A program made the translations under genes and the position numbers. Positions 24,301 through 32,241 of a stretch of 64,000 nt of DNA are shown in pieces (position 1 is the first letter of the stretch; the number at the start of each line of letters is the position of its first letter). The DNA lies in the NCBI GenBank assembly GCA_947471745.1, contig CANJKZ010000777.1, positions 2,170,501 through 2,234,500 on the forward strand, in the 5' to 3' direction. The notes under the pieces are model-generated. The model did not search any database, had not been told where the DNA came from, and saw only the letters and a list, made by a program, of their open reading frames with translations. The stretch comes from Closterium sp. Naga37s-1 (Eukaryota; Streptophyta; Zygnematophyceae; Desmidiales; Closteriaceae).

Positions 24301-27220
24301 TTCAACCACCTGTCCCACCTGCCTCTGTCCCACCTGCCTCTGTCCCACCTGCCTCTGCAGCCCCCTTGTCACCATGTGCCTTCCCCAGTGACACCACAAT
24401 CACCCATATCTCTCTCTCTCACCTCTAACTCGCTCGCTCGCTGCACGCCCGCTCTCCAGGTGAACGGAGACGAGGCGGAGAGTCACCAGATGCGCCTGCT
24501 GAGCGTGCACACGCTTGACCACCTCTCCCACCTGTCGTTAGCTGTCTTCCCCCACTCACACCACAGTCGCCCAGATCTCTCTCTCTCATTCACCTCTGCA
24601 CCGTGCGCACTCTCCCCGTGCCCGTGCGCCCAGGTGAACGGCGAGGAGGCGGAGAGCCACTACGTGCGCCTCTTGAGCGACCAGACGTTCGAGCAGCTGT
24701 CGCACCTACCGTTGGAGCCGTTTGAGAACGGGTGCTCCATCATCTCCTGCTGCTTCGCTGACGACCCCACCGCCTACATCGTGGTCGGCACCGCCTTTGC
24801 CTTCCCCGACGAGCAGGAACCCACCAAGGTGCAACCAGTAGGAGTGATTCTCCGGTTTCTGCCTTGTTTTCCGTCTCGAGTGGAGATATCATCAGCAATG
24901 CTCTCACCACTCTCTGATGCACCGCCTTGCATGTCCCGACGAGCAAGAACCCACCAAAGGGATGTCGGTGCGAGTGAAGGACCAACCCTCGCCCCATCCC
25001 ATGCTCACGCCTCACCGCTTCGGTTGTGCGAAATAGTCTCTAATGAATGAGGCGAAAAATGAATGAGGAGGCAACGCAGCACGATCGAGGTGTCTCCAGC
25101 TCCTATCTCTTCCTCGCTGTCCGTTTCTCCACTCTCATCTCCCCCGGCCCACCTTTCCCGTCCAATTCCCCCATCCTAGAGCTGCTGCTGGATTGCTGTT
25201 GGGTCCCCACAGAGCGTGCATGCGTCTCTCAGGACAGTCCACAGTGCTGCCGCTGCCTCTCTCTAACTGTGTGCTGCAATGGAATGCCGTGCAGGGTCGC
25301 ATCCTGGTGCTGGCAGTGGAGGGCGGCAAGCTACAGGTGGTGGCGGAGAAGGAGACCAAGGGCGCGGTGTACACGCTGAACGCGTTCAACGGCAAGGTGC
25401 TGGCGGGCATCAACAACAAGGTGCAGCTCTTCCGGTGGGCGGCGCGGGACGACGGCGGCAGGGAGCTGCTGGTGGAGTGTGGGCACTTCGGGCACATCCT
25501 GGCGCTCTACACCGCGTGCCGGGGGGACTTTATCGTTGTTGGCGACCTCATGAAGAGCATGTCGCTGCTCGTCTACAAGGTGGGTGGGTGGGTGGGTGGG
25601 TGGGTGGGTGGGTGGGTGGGTGCGTAGCGTAGGTGCGTGCTCGACTTGAAGTGTGCATGGAGTGTGAGTAGCTGATCAATCCCTGTTCTGCCCTCTGCTC
25701 TCGCACCATGCCCCGCTCCAGCAACACTCACTCCTTGCTTAATATCCACTGCCCATTTCCAACTGGATGACAGCTGTCAGGATTATGTGTGCCTTCTCTG
25801 TCCATCTTACTCCCCACTGCTCACTCTCGCCTGGTGTGGTGAATAATATGTATTCTCTCTCCCCTCCTTCCCCAACTGCTTTTCTGCGGCACCCACGTGG
25901 CAGCAAGAGGAGGGGGCGTTGGAGCTGAGGGCGCGGGATTTCAACGCCAACTGGATGACGGCGGTGGAGGTGGTGGACGACGACGTGTACATCGGCGCGG
26001 AGAACAGCTTCAACCTCTTCACCCTGCGCAAGAACGGCGACGCGCCCACCGACGAGGAGCGCGGCCGCCTGGAGGTGCGCGGCTGGGCTTCAAACCATCC
26101 TCTGGCTCTCCCTCGCGTTTTTCTACCCGTGGTCCCTGGGGGTGCTTTCAGTCTGGTTCAAACAACTCAGGAAATGAGTGACTGTGTCGCCATCTCTGTG
26201 GTGGAGCAAGTCAATGCCTATCCACTCACAACACAACCAACACCCTCCAACGCCCGCCCGCCCCTGGAGGGGGTGGGCGAGTGCCGCTTGGGAGAGCACG
26301 TGAATTGCTTCCGCCACGGGTGGCTCGTGATGCCGTGACTAGAGCCTGAGGGGAGTACCCCTGGTGGTACATTGAACGTGGTTGCAACAAAACAACTCAG
26401 CAACTCATGTCTGAGCCTCCCCATACACAAACCTACTCCACAACTAACCCCCCTGCCGCCCACTGCAGGTGGTGGGCGAGTACCACGTGGGCGAGTTTGT
26501 GAACCGCTTCCGCCACGGGTCGCTGGTGATGCGGTTACCAGACTCGGAGACGGCCAACATCCCCACGCTGCTCTTCGGCACTGTCAGCGGTGCCATCGGG
26601 GTCGTTGCCTCGCTGCCGCAGGACCTCTTCTCCTTCTTGCACCGCCTGCAGGTGACCTCTTCTCCTTCCTGCACCGCCTGCAGGTGCGTGTGTTGCTGGG
26701 TGGGTGGGTGGGTGCGTGTGCGTGTGCGGGTGTCCCTCACTCGTTTTTGAGGCACCTCAAAGACCATTGGAGTGGTCGCCTCGCTGCCGCAGGACCTCTT
26801 CTCTTTCCTGCACCGTCTTCAGGTGTGTTCCCTTCTCCCGCTCACCTGTTTTCTCGGCCTGGCTCGTGTCTTCTTATCCCTCGGGGTGGCCTCACAGGAA
26901 CTAGTTGAAGGTGTCTCGAAGCATCATGCTCACCTGCATCGTTGGAGCACCTGTTCTCGTCCCCCCCCACTTCCCCCGCGCTGCGCCCGCAGGTGTGCCT
27001 GACGAAGGTGATAAAGGGAGTGGGCGGGCTGTCACACGCGGAGTGGCGCAGCTTCCACAACGAGCGCAAGACGGTGGAGAGCAAGGCCTTCATCGATGGC
27101 GACCTGGTGGAGGCGTTCCTGGACCTCAAGAGGGAGCGCATGGCCGAGGTGGCGGAACAGATGAAGGTGCCGCTGGAGGAGCTCTGCAAGAAGGTGGAGG
27201 AGCTCACCCGCCTGCACTGA
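385..27220 (+). CDS. DDB1: DDB1, DNA damage-binding protein 1 (20 exons, 5' partial)
   Basis: DDB1 is the adaptor of CUL4-RING ubiquitin ligases. It links CUL4 to DCAF substrate receptors and acts in nucleotide-excision repair, chromatin and light signalling, mainly in the nucleus. Exons: 385-476, 671-722, 2189-2301, 3100-3175, 3459-3500, 4310-4477, 8927-9033, 18320-18428, 19263-19463, 19910-20125, 20385-20495, 20978-21122, 21308-21459, 22011-22285, 23952-24108, 24634-24828, 25295-25579, 25904-26074, 26469-26651 and 26993-27220. All junctions are GT-AG and all phases agree, giving 1,025 residues plus TGA. Compared from memory with the roughly 1,088-residue Arabidopsis protein, only about the first 70-80 residues are missing, to the left of the window. 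Diagnostic stretches are [110 protein letters not shown] and the C-terminal VEELTRLH. Three beta-propellers and the C-terminal helical domain are covered. I see no in-frame stop, so the gene looks functional despite its repeat-laden introns. Confidence 0.96.
1342..1722. repeat. 28-bp minisatellite in DDB1 intron 2
   Basis: About 13-14 tandem copies of a 28-bp unit containing CACATCACATCATGTGG followed by ACCCGGATAC. Most variation is C/T at one position (ATACCC versus ATACTC). The ACCCGGATAC part resembles the start of DDB1 exon 3, which suggests that the array grew from an exon-3 ghost copy. Confidence 0.95.
1718..1811. repeat. CATCA pentanucleotide tract
   Basis: About 18 copies of a 5-bp unit (CATCA) directly continue the 28-bp array. 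The unit is contained in the 28-bp repeat, so the tract probably arose from it by slippage. Confidence 0.95.
2302..3099. other. DDB1 intron 3 with ghosts of exons 3 and 4
   Basis: Two decayed copies of the middle of exon 3 (around DGLFKVIP) lie at about 2376-2440 and 2473-2527. A copy of the 5' half of exon 4 lies at 2961-3020, including a CAG acceptor and the bases for LEELQ, but it is out of frame afterwards. The remainder shows no recognisable feature. Confidence 0.65.
3501..4309. other. DDB1 intron 5
   Basis: A poly-T run follows the exon 5 donor (about 3528-3543). A short decayed copy of the start of exon 6 (GACAAGGAC context) lies at about 4211-4240. I see no gene, RNA or mobile element in the rest. 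Confidence 0.5.
4478..5040. repeat. Exon-6-derived repeats and short arrays in DDB1 intron 6
   Basis: The last bases of exon 6 with their donor (CCCATGCGCCCG then GT) are duplicated immediately downstream, to about 4508. Copies of the exon-6 stretch around EQSIVYHNG recur at about 4648-4710 and 4970-5040. Between them are about 7 copies of a 24-bp unit beginning GTGAGTGCTGGC (4708-4890) and a TGTGG pentamer tract (about 4908-4972). The GTGAGT at the start of the 24-bp unit equals the exon 6 donor. Confidence 0.8.
5221..5849. mobile_element. hAT-type MITE (non-autonomous, 629 bp)
   Basis: The termini are imperfect inverted repeats of about 45 bp, one end with GTTGAGC and the other (reversed) with GGATGAGC, both continuing into GGCGGGCC and GGTCGGGCCC. 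The element is flanked by an exact 8-bp target-site duplication, GCTGCAAG, at 5213-5220 and 5850-5857. An 8-bp duplication and GGGCC-rich Ac-like ends are typical of hAT elements. No coding capacity is seen. Confidence 0.88.
6408..8320 (+). pseudogene. hAT transposase, internally deleted
   Basis: The first frame starts at ATG 6408. It has a BED-type zinc finger ([10 protein letters not shown] then CAQH, near residues 48-68) and runs to a TGA at 6927-6929. The second frame, open from about 6881 to a TAG at 8318-8320, begins at [19 protein letters not shown], the middle of a hAT/DUF659 domain. It includes [14 protein letters not shown] and TRFGTQYIA and ends with the hAT dimerisation region SASPCERGW and ARRNRLG. 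The segment that normally joins BED finger and catalytic core, including the first catalytic aspartate region, is missing, with a frame change near 6900-6935. The element should therefore be unable to move on its own. The C-terminal tail is poly-Glu, encoded by the GAG repeat. Confidence 0.85.
8193..8279 (+). repeat. GAG trinucleotide tract
   Basis: About 28 uninterrupted GAG codons near the 3' end of the hAT transposase frame, encoding a poly-glutamate tail. Confidence 0.97.
9022..9232. repeat. 33-bp array built on the DDB1 exon 7 donor
   Basis: Six to seven copies of a 33-bp unit. Each contains the last bases of exon 7 (GACAAGGACCG) plus its donor GTGAGAG and CGACCTGCAGT. The first copy overlaps the real junction at 9033/9034, so each further copy is a complete potential 5' splice site. 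Confidence 0.95.
9287..18086. repeat. 8.8-kb minisatellite of a 31-bp unit in DDB1 intron 7
   Basis: About 284 tandem copies of a 31-bp unit containing TTGTAGTCGACAGTGCA and TGATGTGTTGGGC. Nearly all variation is one A/C site (GCAATGATG or GCACTGATG). Rare variants (GATATGTTGGGC with GTAGCCGAC, GTAGTAGAC, GGGCGTGTAG) recur at distant points, for example near 9508, 12640 and 12910, which implies duplication of multi-unit blocks. One truncated unit lies near 12880. The unit length is not a multiple of three and the - strand unit has no stop in any frame, so very long but meaningless open frames result. Confidence 0.98.
18426..18640. repeat. 20-bp array built on the DDB1 exon 8 donor
   Basis: About 10 copies of a 20-bp unit, ACTCTCAGGTGCTCGGGATG. 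The first copy is the real exon 8/intron junction (GACTCGCAG then GTGCTC, at 18428/18429). More diverged copies continue to about 18740. The unit again carries a 5' splice site. Confidence 0.95.
18641..19262. other. DDB1 intron 8, distal part, with an exon 9 ghost
   Basis: Between about 19035 and 19135 a decayed copy of exon 9 is recognisable in order: bases for the LIRLSEHPA region, then VNLG, then the VVDLD region, with small gaps. The rest (18740-19030) shows no feature. Confidence 0.6.
19464..19909. other. DDB1 intron 9 with two exon 10 ghosts
   Basis: Copies of the 5' end of exon 10 (acceptor, then bases for [14 protein letters not shown]) lie at about 19640-19690 and 19793-19835. Both have a CAG acceptor but soon lose similarity or frame. 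Confidence 0.75.
20126..20384. other. DDB1 intron 10 with ghosts of exons 10 and 11
   Basis: A fragment resembling the [11 protein letters not shown] part of exon 10 lies at about 20154-20200. A good copy of the start of exon 11 with its acceptor lies at 20244-20310 and reads [19 protein letters not shown] in the original frame. Confidence 0.7.
20496..20977. other. DDB1 intron 11 with ghosts of exons 11 and 12
   Basis: The 3' end of exon 11 (NVATANLSQ region) is echoed at about 20593-20629. The start of exon 12 (CAG, then bases for LLATGG) is echoed at about 20838-20870. Nothing else is recognisable. Confidence 0.6.
21123..21307. other. DDB1 intron 12 with an exon 12 ghost
   Basis: Bases about 21183-21240 repeat the 3' part of exon 12 ([16 protein letters not shown]) with changes. 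This copy lies downstream of the real exon. Confidence 0.7.
21445..21722. repeat. 28-bp array built on the DDB1 exon 13 donor
   Basis: About ten copies of a 28-bp unit with TGCTGCCTCGAGCAG followed by GTGGGTGGGAA. The first is the true exon 13 junction (21459/21460). Each copy carries the last 15 exon bases plus a consensus-like donor. Confidence 0.95.
21880..21990. repeat. 9-bp array (CCATCCACC)
   Basis: Around 12 copies of a 9-bp unit, pyrimidine-rich on the + strand, ending about 20 bases before the exon 14 acceptor. It may serve as part of the polypyrimidine tract. Confidence 0.9.
22286..23951. other. DDB1 intron 14
   Basis: This intron holds the 25-bp array listed separately and two ghosts of exon 15 (real exon at 23952). 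One lies at about 22631-22680 ([13 protein letters not shown] region) and a longer one at about 23745-23850, which also covers the [13 protein letters not shown] region. Both are out of frame. Confidence 0.7.
22688..23690. repeat. 25-bp minisatellite in DDB1 intron 14
   Basis: About 40 copies of a 25-bp unit containing CACATGACCTCTCACATCAT and CCGCG. Copies are nearly identical; rare variants are CCGCACA, CCTCCCAC and CACAGCATC. It shares the CACATCAT core with the 28-bp array of intron 2. Confidence 0.97.
24109..24633. other. DDB1 intron 15 with two exon 16 ghosts
   Basis: Decayed copies of exon 16 lie at about 24228-24345 (ending in a triplicated CCACCTGCCTCTGTC motif) and 24460-24545. The second has a CAG acceptor and matches [22 protein letters not shown] closely. 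Real exon 16 starts at 24634. Confidence 0.8.
24829..25294. other. DDB1 intron 16 with an exon 16 3'-end ghost
   Basis: The last bases of exon 16 (PDEQEPTK) recur at about 24925-24960. The rest shows no feature. Confidence 0.6.
25575..25625. repeat. GGGT tetranucleotide tract at the exon 17 donor
   Basis: About 11 copies of GGGT start exactly at the exon 17 donor (AAG then GTGGGTGGG), so the 5' splice site lies inside the microsatellite. Confidence 0.92.
25626..25903. other. DDB1 intron 17, distal part, with an exon 18 ghost
   Basis: Bases about 25752-25782 repeat the [10 protein letters not shown] part of exon 18 with changes. No other feature is seen. Confidence 0.6.
26075..26468. other. 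DDB1 intron 18 with an exon 19 ghost
   Basis: Bases about 26262-26345 repeat the start of exon 19 ([21 protein letters not shown] as [20 protein letters not shown]) and then reach a TGA. Similarity is strong at the DNA level. Confidence 0.85.
26652..26992. other. DDB1 intron 19 with exon 19 3'-end copies
   Basis: The exon end ([11 protein letters not shown]) with donor is tandemly duplicated at 26652-26684. A longer copy ([18 protein letters not shown], with its own GTGTG donor) lies at about 26768-26822. These copies could serve as alternative donors. Confidence 0.85.
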
Positions 27221-28340
27221 CCTGCTCTCACCTGCTCTCACCTGCTCTGAAAACTAGAACGCGGATTCGTGGTGGCGGTGATGGTGGTTGTGCTGGTGGC
27301 CCTTGAGGAGCCTCCAGAGGGTGAGGAGCTGTGCAGCAAGGTGGAGGAGCTCACACGCTGGCAGTGAAGCTGACTGCGCTCACGAGTTGCGTGCTCTAAA
27401 GATTAGCCTGCACTGAGCTGCACTGAGGGATGGAGGCGCAGCTGTCGCAACGATGCAGTGATGCAGTGACAGTTGAGGAGCGTAGCAGAGGGCGGCGCAG
27501 ATGAAGGTGCCTCAGGAGCAACTCTGAGAGGTGGAGTGGAACATGATGGTGGAGGGGCGGATGATGGTGGAGGGGCGGATGATGGTGGAGGGGCGGATGA
27601 TGGTGGAGGGGCGGATGATGGTGGAGGGGCGGATGATGGTGGAGGGGCGGATGATGGTGGAGGGGCGGATGATGGTGGAGAGGCGGATGATGGTGGAGGG
27701 GCGGATGATGGTGGAGGGGCGGATGATGGTGCATGTGGAGGCATTTGCTAGAAGGTTAGGGCGGAATAGGGAAGTTAGTGGGTTGCAGTGCAGCAGTGGA
27801 AAATAATAGCCCTGGGGCAGAGGGTGTAGAGGGGAACTCAGTGGCATAACCACAGTGTACTCAGTATATACTGATGGGTTCGCTAGGGTAGCTTTGCATG
27901 GACCAATCAGTGGTGACTAGCATGAAAGCATTGCATGTGTTGAACACATGATCAGTGCAGTCAGGCCCACTGGGATTGCCAGAGCAAGGGCGCTCACTTG
28001 CATTTCGCACTGTATTGTGGTAATCCCATGGAATGAGATGATGACAAGTTGATTTGCAGCTGTAGGAACACATGGGTGGGGGTGTGTGACAGGTGGCATG
28101 GCAGGATGCATACAACTGCCTAACACGAGTGACGGCATTGGTGGCAGCTAGTGAGTAATGTTGGTACTTGTACATTTTGTGTTGTGTGAAGTTAAGTGTG
28201 AATAACGCTATACCATATCAGTACAAAGAAGCCTGATAGCATGTGTCCTGCAAACAAGGAGTACACAGTATATCATAGCCATCACAAGATATTGACTGTG
28301 ATGTGACTGCATACAAATATACTCTTCACCTCTCTCTGCT
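27221..28340. other. DDB1 downstream region and intergenic DNA
   Basis: Just after the TGA there is a short CACCTGCTCT duplication. A decayed copy of the DDB1 3' end ([12 protein letters not shown]) lies at about 27300-27367 and ends in TGA. The 18-bp array follows. From 27760 to 28340 I see no convincing gene or RNA. Confidence 0.55.
27536..27735. repeat. 18-bp array
   Basis: About 11 copies of an 18-bp unit, GGTGGAGGGGCGGATGAT, with one GGAGAGGCGG variant. It lies downstream of DDB1, possibly in its 3' UTR. Confidence 0.95.
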
Positions 28341-28349
28341 TGACCCCCC

Positions 28350-28990
28350 ACTCCCTCCACCAACTCAAGTCCCCCCTCCCTATTCCTCCTTTAGATCCTC
28401 CTCTTCCACCTCCTCACTATCCCCCTCTCACCTCCCCATCCCTGCCTTCCTCTTCCTCTTCCTCATCTCATCTCCAGCTCACTTCACCTCCTCTCCCTTT
28501 TCCCCGACCCCCCTACCCTTCACTCCTCTCCCCTTCGCTTCCCTCTCCTTCCTCCCCTTCACTCCACTCATCCTCCTCCTCTGTCCCCAATTCCTCCTCA
28601 TCCTCTTCCTCCACATCCTCTTCCTCCCCATACTCTTCCTCCACATCCTCTTCCTCCCCATCCTCTTCCTCCCCATACTCTTCCTCCCCATCCTGTTTCC
28701 CCCTCCTCATTCTCCCCATCCTCATCCTCCCCGTCCTCTTCCTCCCCGTCCTCTTCCTCCCCATCCTCTTCCTCCCCGTCCTCTTTCCCCCCATCCTCTT
28801 TCTCCCATCCTCTTCCTCCCCATCCTCTTCCTCCCATCCTCTTCCTCCCCATCCTCTTCCCCCCCATCCTCTTCCTCCCAATCCTCTTTCTCCCATCATC
28901 CACCCCATCCTCTTCCTCTCCATCCTCTTTCTCCCATCCTCTTCCTCCCCATCCTCGTCCTCCCCATTCCCTTCCTCATCCTCATCCTCC
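28350..28990. repeat. Pyrimidine-rich tract with a 15-bp degenerate unit
   Basis: A long CT-rich tract whose 3' two-thirds follow a degenerate 15-bp unit, CCTCTTCCTCCCCAT. On the - strand it lies in frame beyond the TAG of the LRR gene and would encode an acidic/Arg-Gly tail (EEEDGEEEDG-like). Confidence 0.85.
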
Positions 28991-29133
28991 CCATCCCCTG
29001 GCACCAGATCATCCGCTCCCACCGAGGCACCCACAGCACGCTCTCCCTCGGCCAGGTGGTAAACCACCATCCTCCATTCATCCCCCACCACTGGGCAATC
29101 ACTCACCCTGCATGTCTGCAGCTTCCCCATCTG

Positions 29134-31654
29134 CTAAAGCCCTCTGGGTAACCGGGCCAGCCGATTGCATCCGTACAGGTCCAAGTTCTCCAAACCGGGC
29201 AGCTGCGAAAATTTATTGGGCAGGCTTCGGAGATTGGGCAGGAACGTCAAAAAGAGGTCCACGAGAGAAGAGAGCTTCCAGAAGTCATGAGGAAAGCTCG
29301 AGATTCCGACAATGGACAAAGCACACCGCTGCAGTCCGCAGAGGCCAGGGAAGGACCCGGGAAGCCTCGTTAGACCCGGGCTGTTGTGAATCTGAAGAGA
29401 CTGAAGCTTCTTCAGCTGCCCAAATGATTCGGGCAGCTCAGTCAAGCCCATGAGACCGCTCAGATAGAGGGATGTGAGTACTGAGAGCTTCCCTATAGTC
29501 TTCGGTAGAGCTAGCAGGCTTTTGGCATGCATGATCGCGAGTGACTGCAAGCGAGAGAGGCGAGAGATGGAGTGTGGCAGCGATTGGAGGCGATCCATGT
29601 TGCGGATTTGCAGGCTTGTTAGCGATGGGAAGCAGCCCAGCCATGCACCGAGGTGCTGCAGGGGAAGCTCTGCAAGCTCAAGGACCTCCAGGGATGGCAG
29701 CAACACACTCGTACCACTCTCCCCGGACCCCCCACAGCTGCCAGCGGCTCTGCTGCTACCCGTGTGACCAGCTAGCCCCAGACGAGCGATTCTTCCCCCA
29801 CGCTCTTGCCCAGCGGCTCCCGCGCGTGCGTCCCCCGTGCGTGCACCCCCCTGGTCTTCATCCCCAAACAGCGACTCCAATGCGCTGCAGGAACTCACTT
29901 GCAGATATTTCAACCGCGGCAGCTGATACAGCGAGCGAGGGAGCGACTTCAGGTTGGGTAGTTGTAAGAGCTTGAGTGTAACAAGCTCTCCCAGCCGTCC
30001 GATCTCCTCTGGCAGCGCCTTGATTCGCGAGGACCTGACGACCACGAGTCTGGTGAGAGTGCGGGCGAAGGCAGGGAGGGAGGCATTCAGGGAGGAGAGA
30101 GAGAGCTCTTTGAGGCTTGTCAAGTGGGACAGCCTGCCTGGTAGCGTGCCTCGTAAGCTGGTTGCTTCACAGATTGCTAGGATTCGCAGGGACACGAGGC
30201 TGGAGAAGGATGGAGGGAGGTGGGCGAGAGCCGTGCAGTCGAGTAGATACAGTCTGCGCAGGCTATGCAGGCCATCCCCCATGCCGTGCGGTAGCGATCT
30301 CAGCTTGCAGCAGTCATTGATTTGCAGTAGCTCGAGGGAAGATAGCTGACTCAGGGAGTCCGGAAGCTGCGTCAGCAGGCTGCACTCGGCTATTTTCAGC
30401 TCTTTGAGGCTCGTCAAGTTACCAAGCGATGCAGGCAGGCTGCTAAGCTGCGGGAGCTTAACTAAGCGCAGGGTTTCCAGGACAGTCAGCTGCCCGAAAT
30501 CCTCGGGTAGCGATTGAAGAGCTCTGAAGTTTTGCAGCGTGAGTTTCTTGAGTGCAGTGGCAAGGGTTATAGAGTGAGGCAGATGCGCGAGAGTTTTGAC
30601 GTCTAGCTCGAGCGTGCGTAGGTGTGGCAGGAAACCGACGTCGTCCGGCAGATGGTGGAGGGTTAGGCCAGCGAGAATAAGGTCCGTCAGGGAAGGCAGG
30701 CAGGAAAGGGAGGTAGGGAGTGATCTTAAATCGTCGCAGTAGGTAACTGAAAGGAGCCGCAGCCGCTGCAGCTGCCCGAGACTGGCGGGCAGGTCGGTAA
30801 TCCCCCCCACCTCCTCCAAACGTAGGGTTTCAAGCGCCGGCATGTTTCCAAAACTCTCGGGCAGCGGTGAAAGGTCTGAGCAGCTGGAAATTTCGAGCGT
30901 CAGCAGGGACGAGAGGTTCGAGATAGATTCGGGCAGCTGAAGCCTTGTCCTGGAACCGCTGATGGAAAGATGTGTCAAGTTGGTTAGCTGCCCGAAAGAA
31001 TCGGGAATGGAGCTGAGCCGCATGCAGTCGTTGAGATGAAGGGACTTGAGCCGCCTCAGATTGCCGAAGCCCTGAGGCAGTTCTTCCAGGCCGTACATTT
31101 CAATCCTGAGATGCGTGAGTGAATGCAACGAGGTGAACGCGTCTGGAAGGAGGGCGATTCCCCCCCTGTCGGTGATGTGAAGGCTCTTGAGTGACGCAAG
31201 GCCGCCGATGGAAGAGGGAATGGCGGTCAGATTCGACTGACAATCAAGACGAAGTCCCTCCAGCCGTGTGCATTTCTTAAAAAGATACGAAAGACCGTTC
31301 TCAGTGAACCCCCCGCGTACGTTCCGTCGTTTCATCGTATCGACGTGGAGGTCCGTCAGATCTGAACACGTGTCAGAAATCCCCGAGAGGAGGGAGTCAG
31401 GGTCGGACGTGATGCTGCCGTTGGCGAGGACGAGCTTCCGGAGCCTTGGGAATGACGAGAGGAGCTCGAGCAGCTCATGAGGACGCATGCGACGCTCTTC
31501 GCGAATCTGGATGGTCGTGCACGCAATGGGTGATTCTAAGCCATTCCTTGCACACAAGCGCGTGCTGGAACTGGCCGTCGGATTGACCGACTAAATGAAA
31601 GATAACGGAGAGAAGATCGCCTGACAGCCGTCCTATCGGTGATGCAGCATCCAT
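29134..31654 (-). pseudogene. F-box/leucine-rich-repeat protein gene, apparently decaying
   Basis: Starting at ATG 31654 the protein opens with MDAASPIGRLSGDLLSVIF and VCKEWLRI, an F-box-like N-terminus (SCF adaptor). About 50-60 codons on, the frame shifts (near 31485-31500) into a long frame ending at 29134. That frame has some 30 plant-type LRRs of 23-24 residues (for example LTELPESFGQLKKLQSLQI and SLPHSISRLSRLQSLAI), like those of plant NLR and F-box/LRR proteins. The terminal TAG (29134-29136) is followed in the same frame by QMGKLQTCRVSDCPVV, which reads as a further LRR, then an acidic low-complexity tail to about 28513. TAG could therefore be a mutated CAG. A large transposon lies only 36 bp upstream of the ATG. 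One frame change and one probable nonsense codon favour a pseudogene. A missed intron or a true shorter product remains possible. Confidence 0.7.
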
Positions 31655-31690
31655 TCTGTCCAATAGATTAGTTGCAATGGGGCTAAGGTA

Positions 31691-31704
31691 CATCGCGGAA
31701 AAGG
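31691..31704 (+). repeat. Left terminal inverted repeat
   Basis: CATCGCGGAAAAGG, preceded by TA. It matches the right terminus exactly in inverted orientation. Similarity fades after 14 bases. Confidence 0.8.
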
Positions 31705-32241
31705 GAAATTGCGTTTTTGGGTGGCCGAAGGTTTTTCTGCGTGGGCCTTGCGTGCTTGTTGCGACATGTGTCAAAAAAACAAGGGCCGTAAAACGCAACA
31801 TCCCCACCATCAATAACCGCACACTCGACCACAACATTACCGCCACCAAACTGTGACTTTGCCGTCACCTGCGCCATTATCCGCACCGCCTCTACGAAGG
31901 CGCCTCGAACACATGCGGCTCGGGCCCAGAGCGTTCACAATACTCGGTATTAGCGTGCCGCACAAATCCCGCTACAGTTTCCGCGTCAAGCCTATCTACA
32001 CACTTATTCCGAAAACCGTAACCAACATACGCAACCAACGATATGCCTCTGCAAACCGGCTACTTCCCATTGTTAAAATGTGCCATTTGCAAAAATCTCC
32101 GCGTTCAGACTTACAAAGCACAACAACACACAAAGCCATACTCTACCGTCAGCCCGCAACCACATCTACAAACCACGCCCACCCTACAACCCCCCTACCC
32201 CCCCCCCCCCCCCGCCAACAACAACATCACGGCCTAGCGCA
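31705..32241. other. Left subterminal region of the transposon
   Basis: No convincing coding sequence. The region has a poly-C run at about 32200-32212 and many ACCACAAC/ACCGCAC-like short motifs, possibly subterminal transposase-binding repeats. Confidence 0.4.

Noticed and set aside
28303-29151. Long + strand frames rich in Pro, Leu and Ser
   Set aside because: They arise from the pyrimidine-rich 15-bp repeat, with no domain, and lie antisense to the LRR gene's downstream region.
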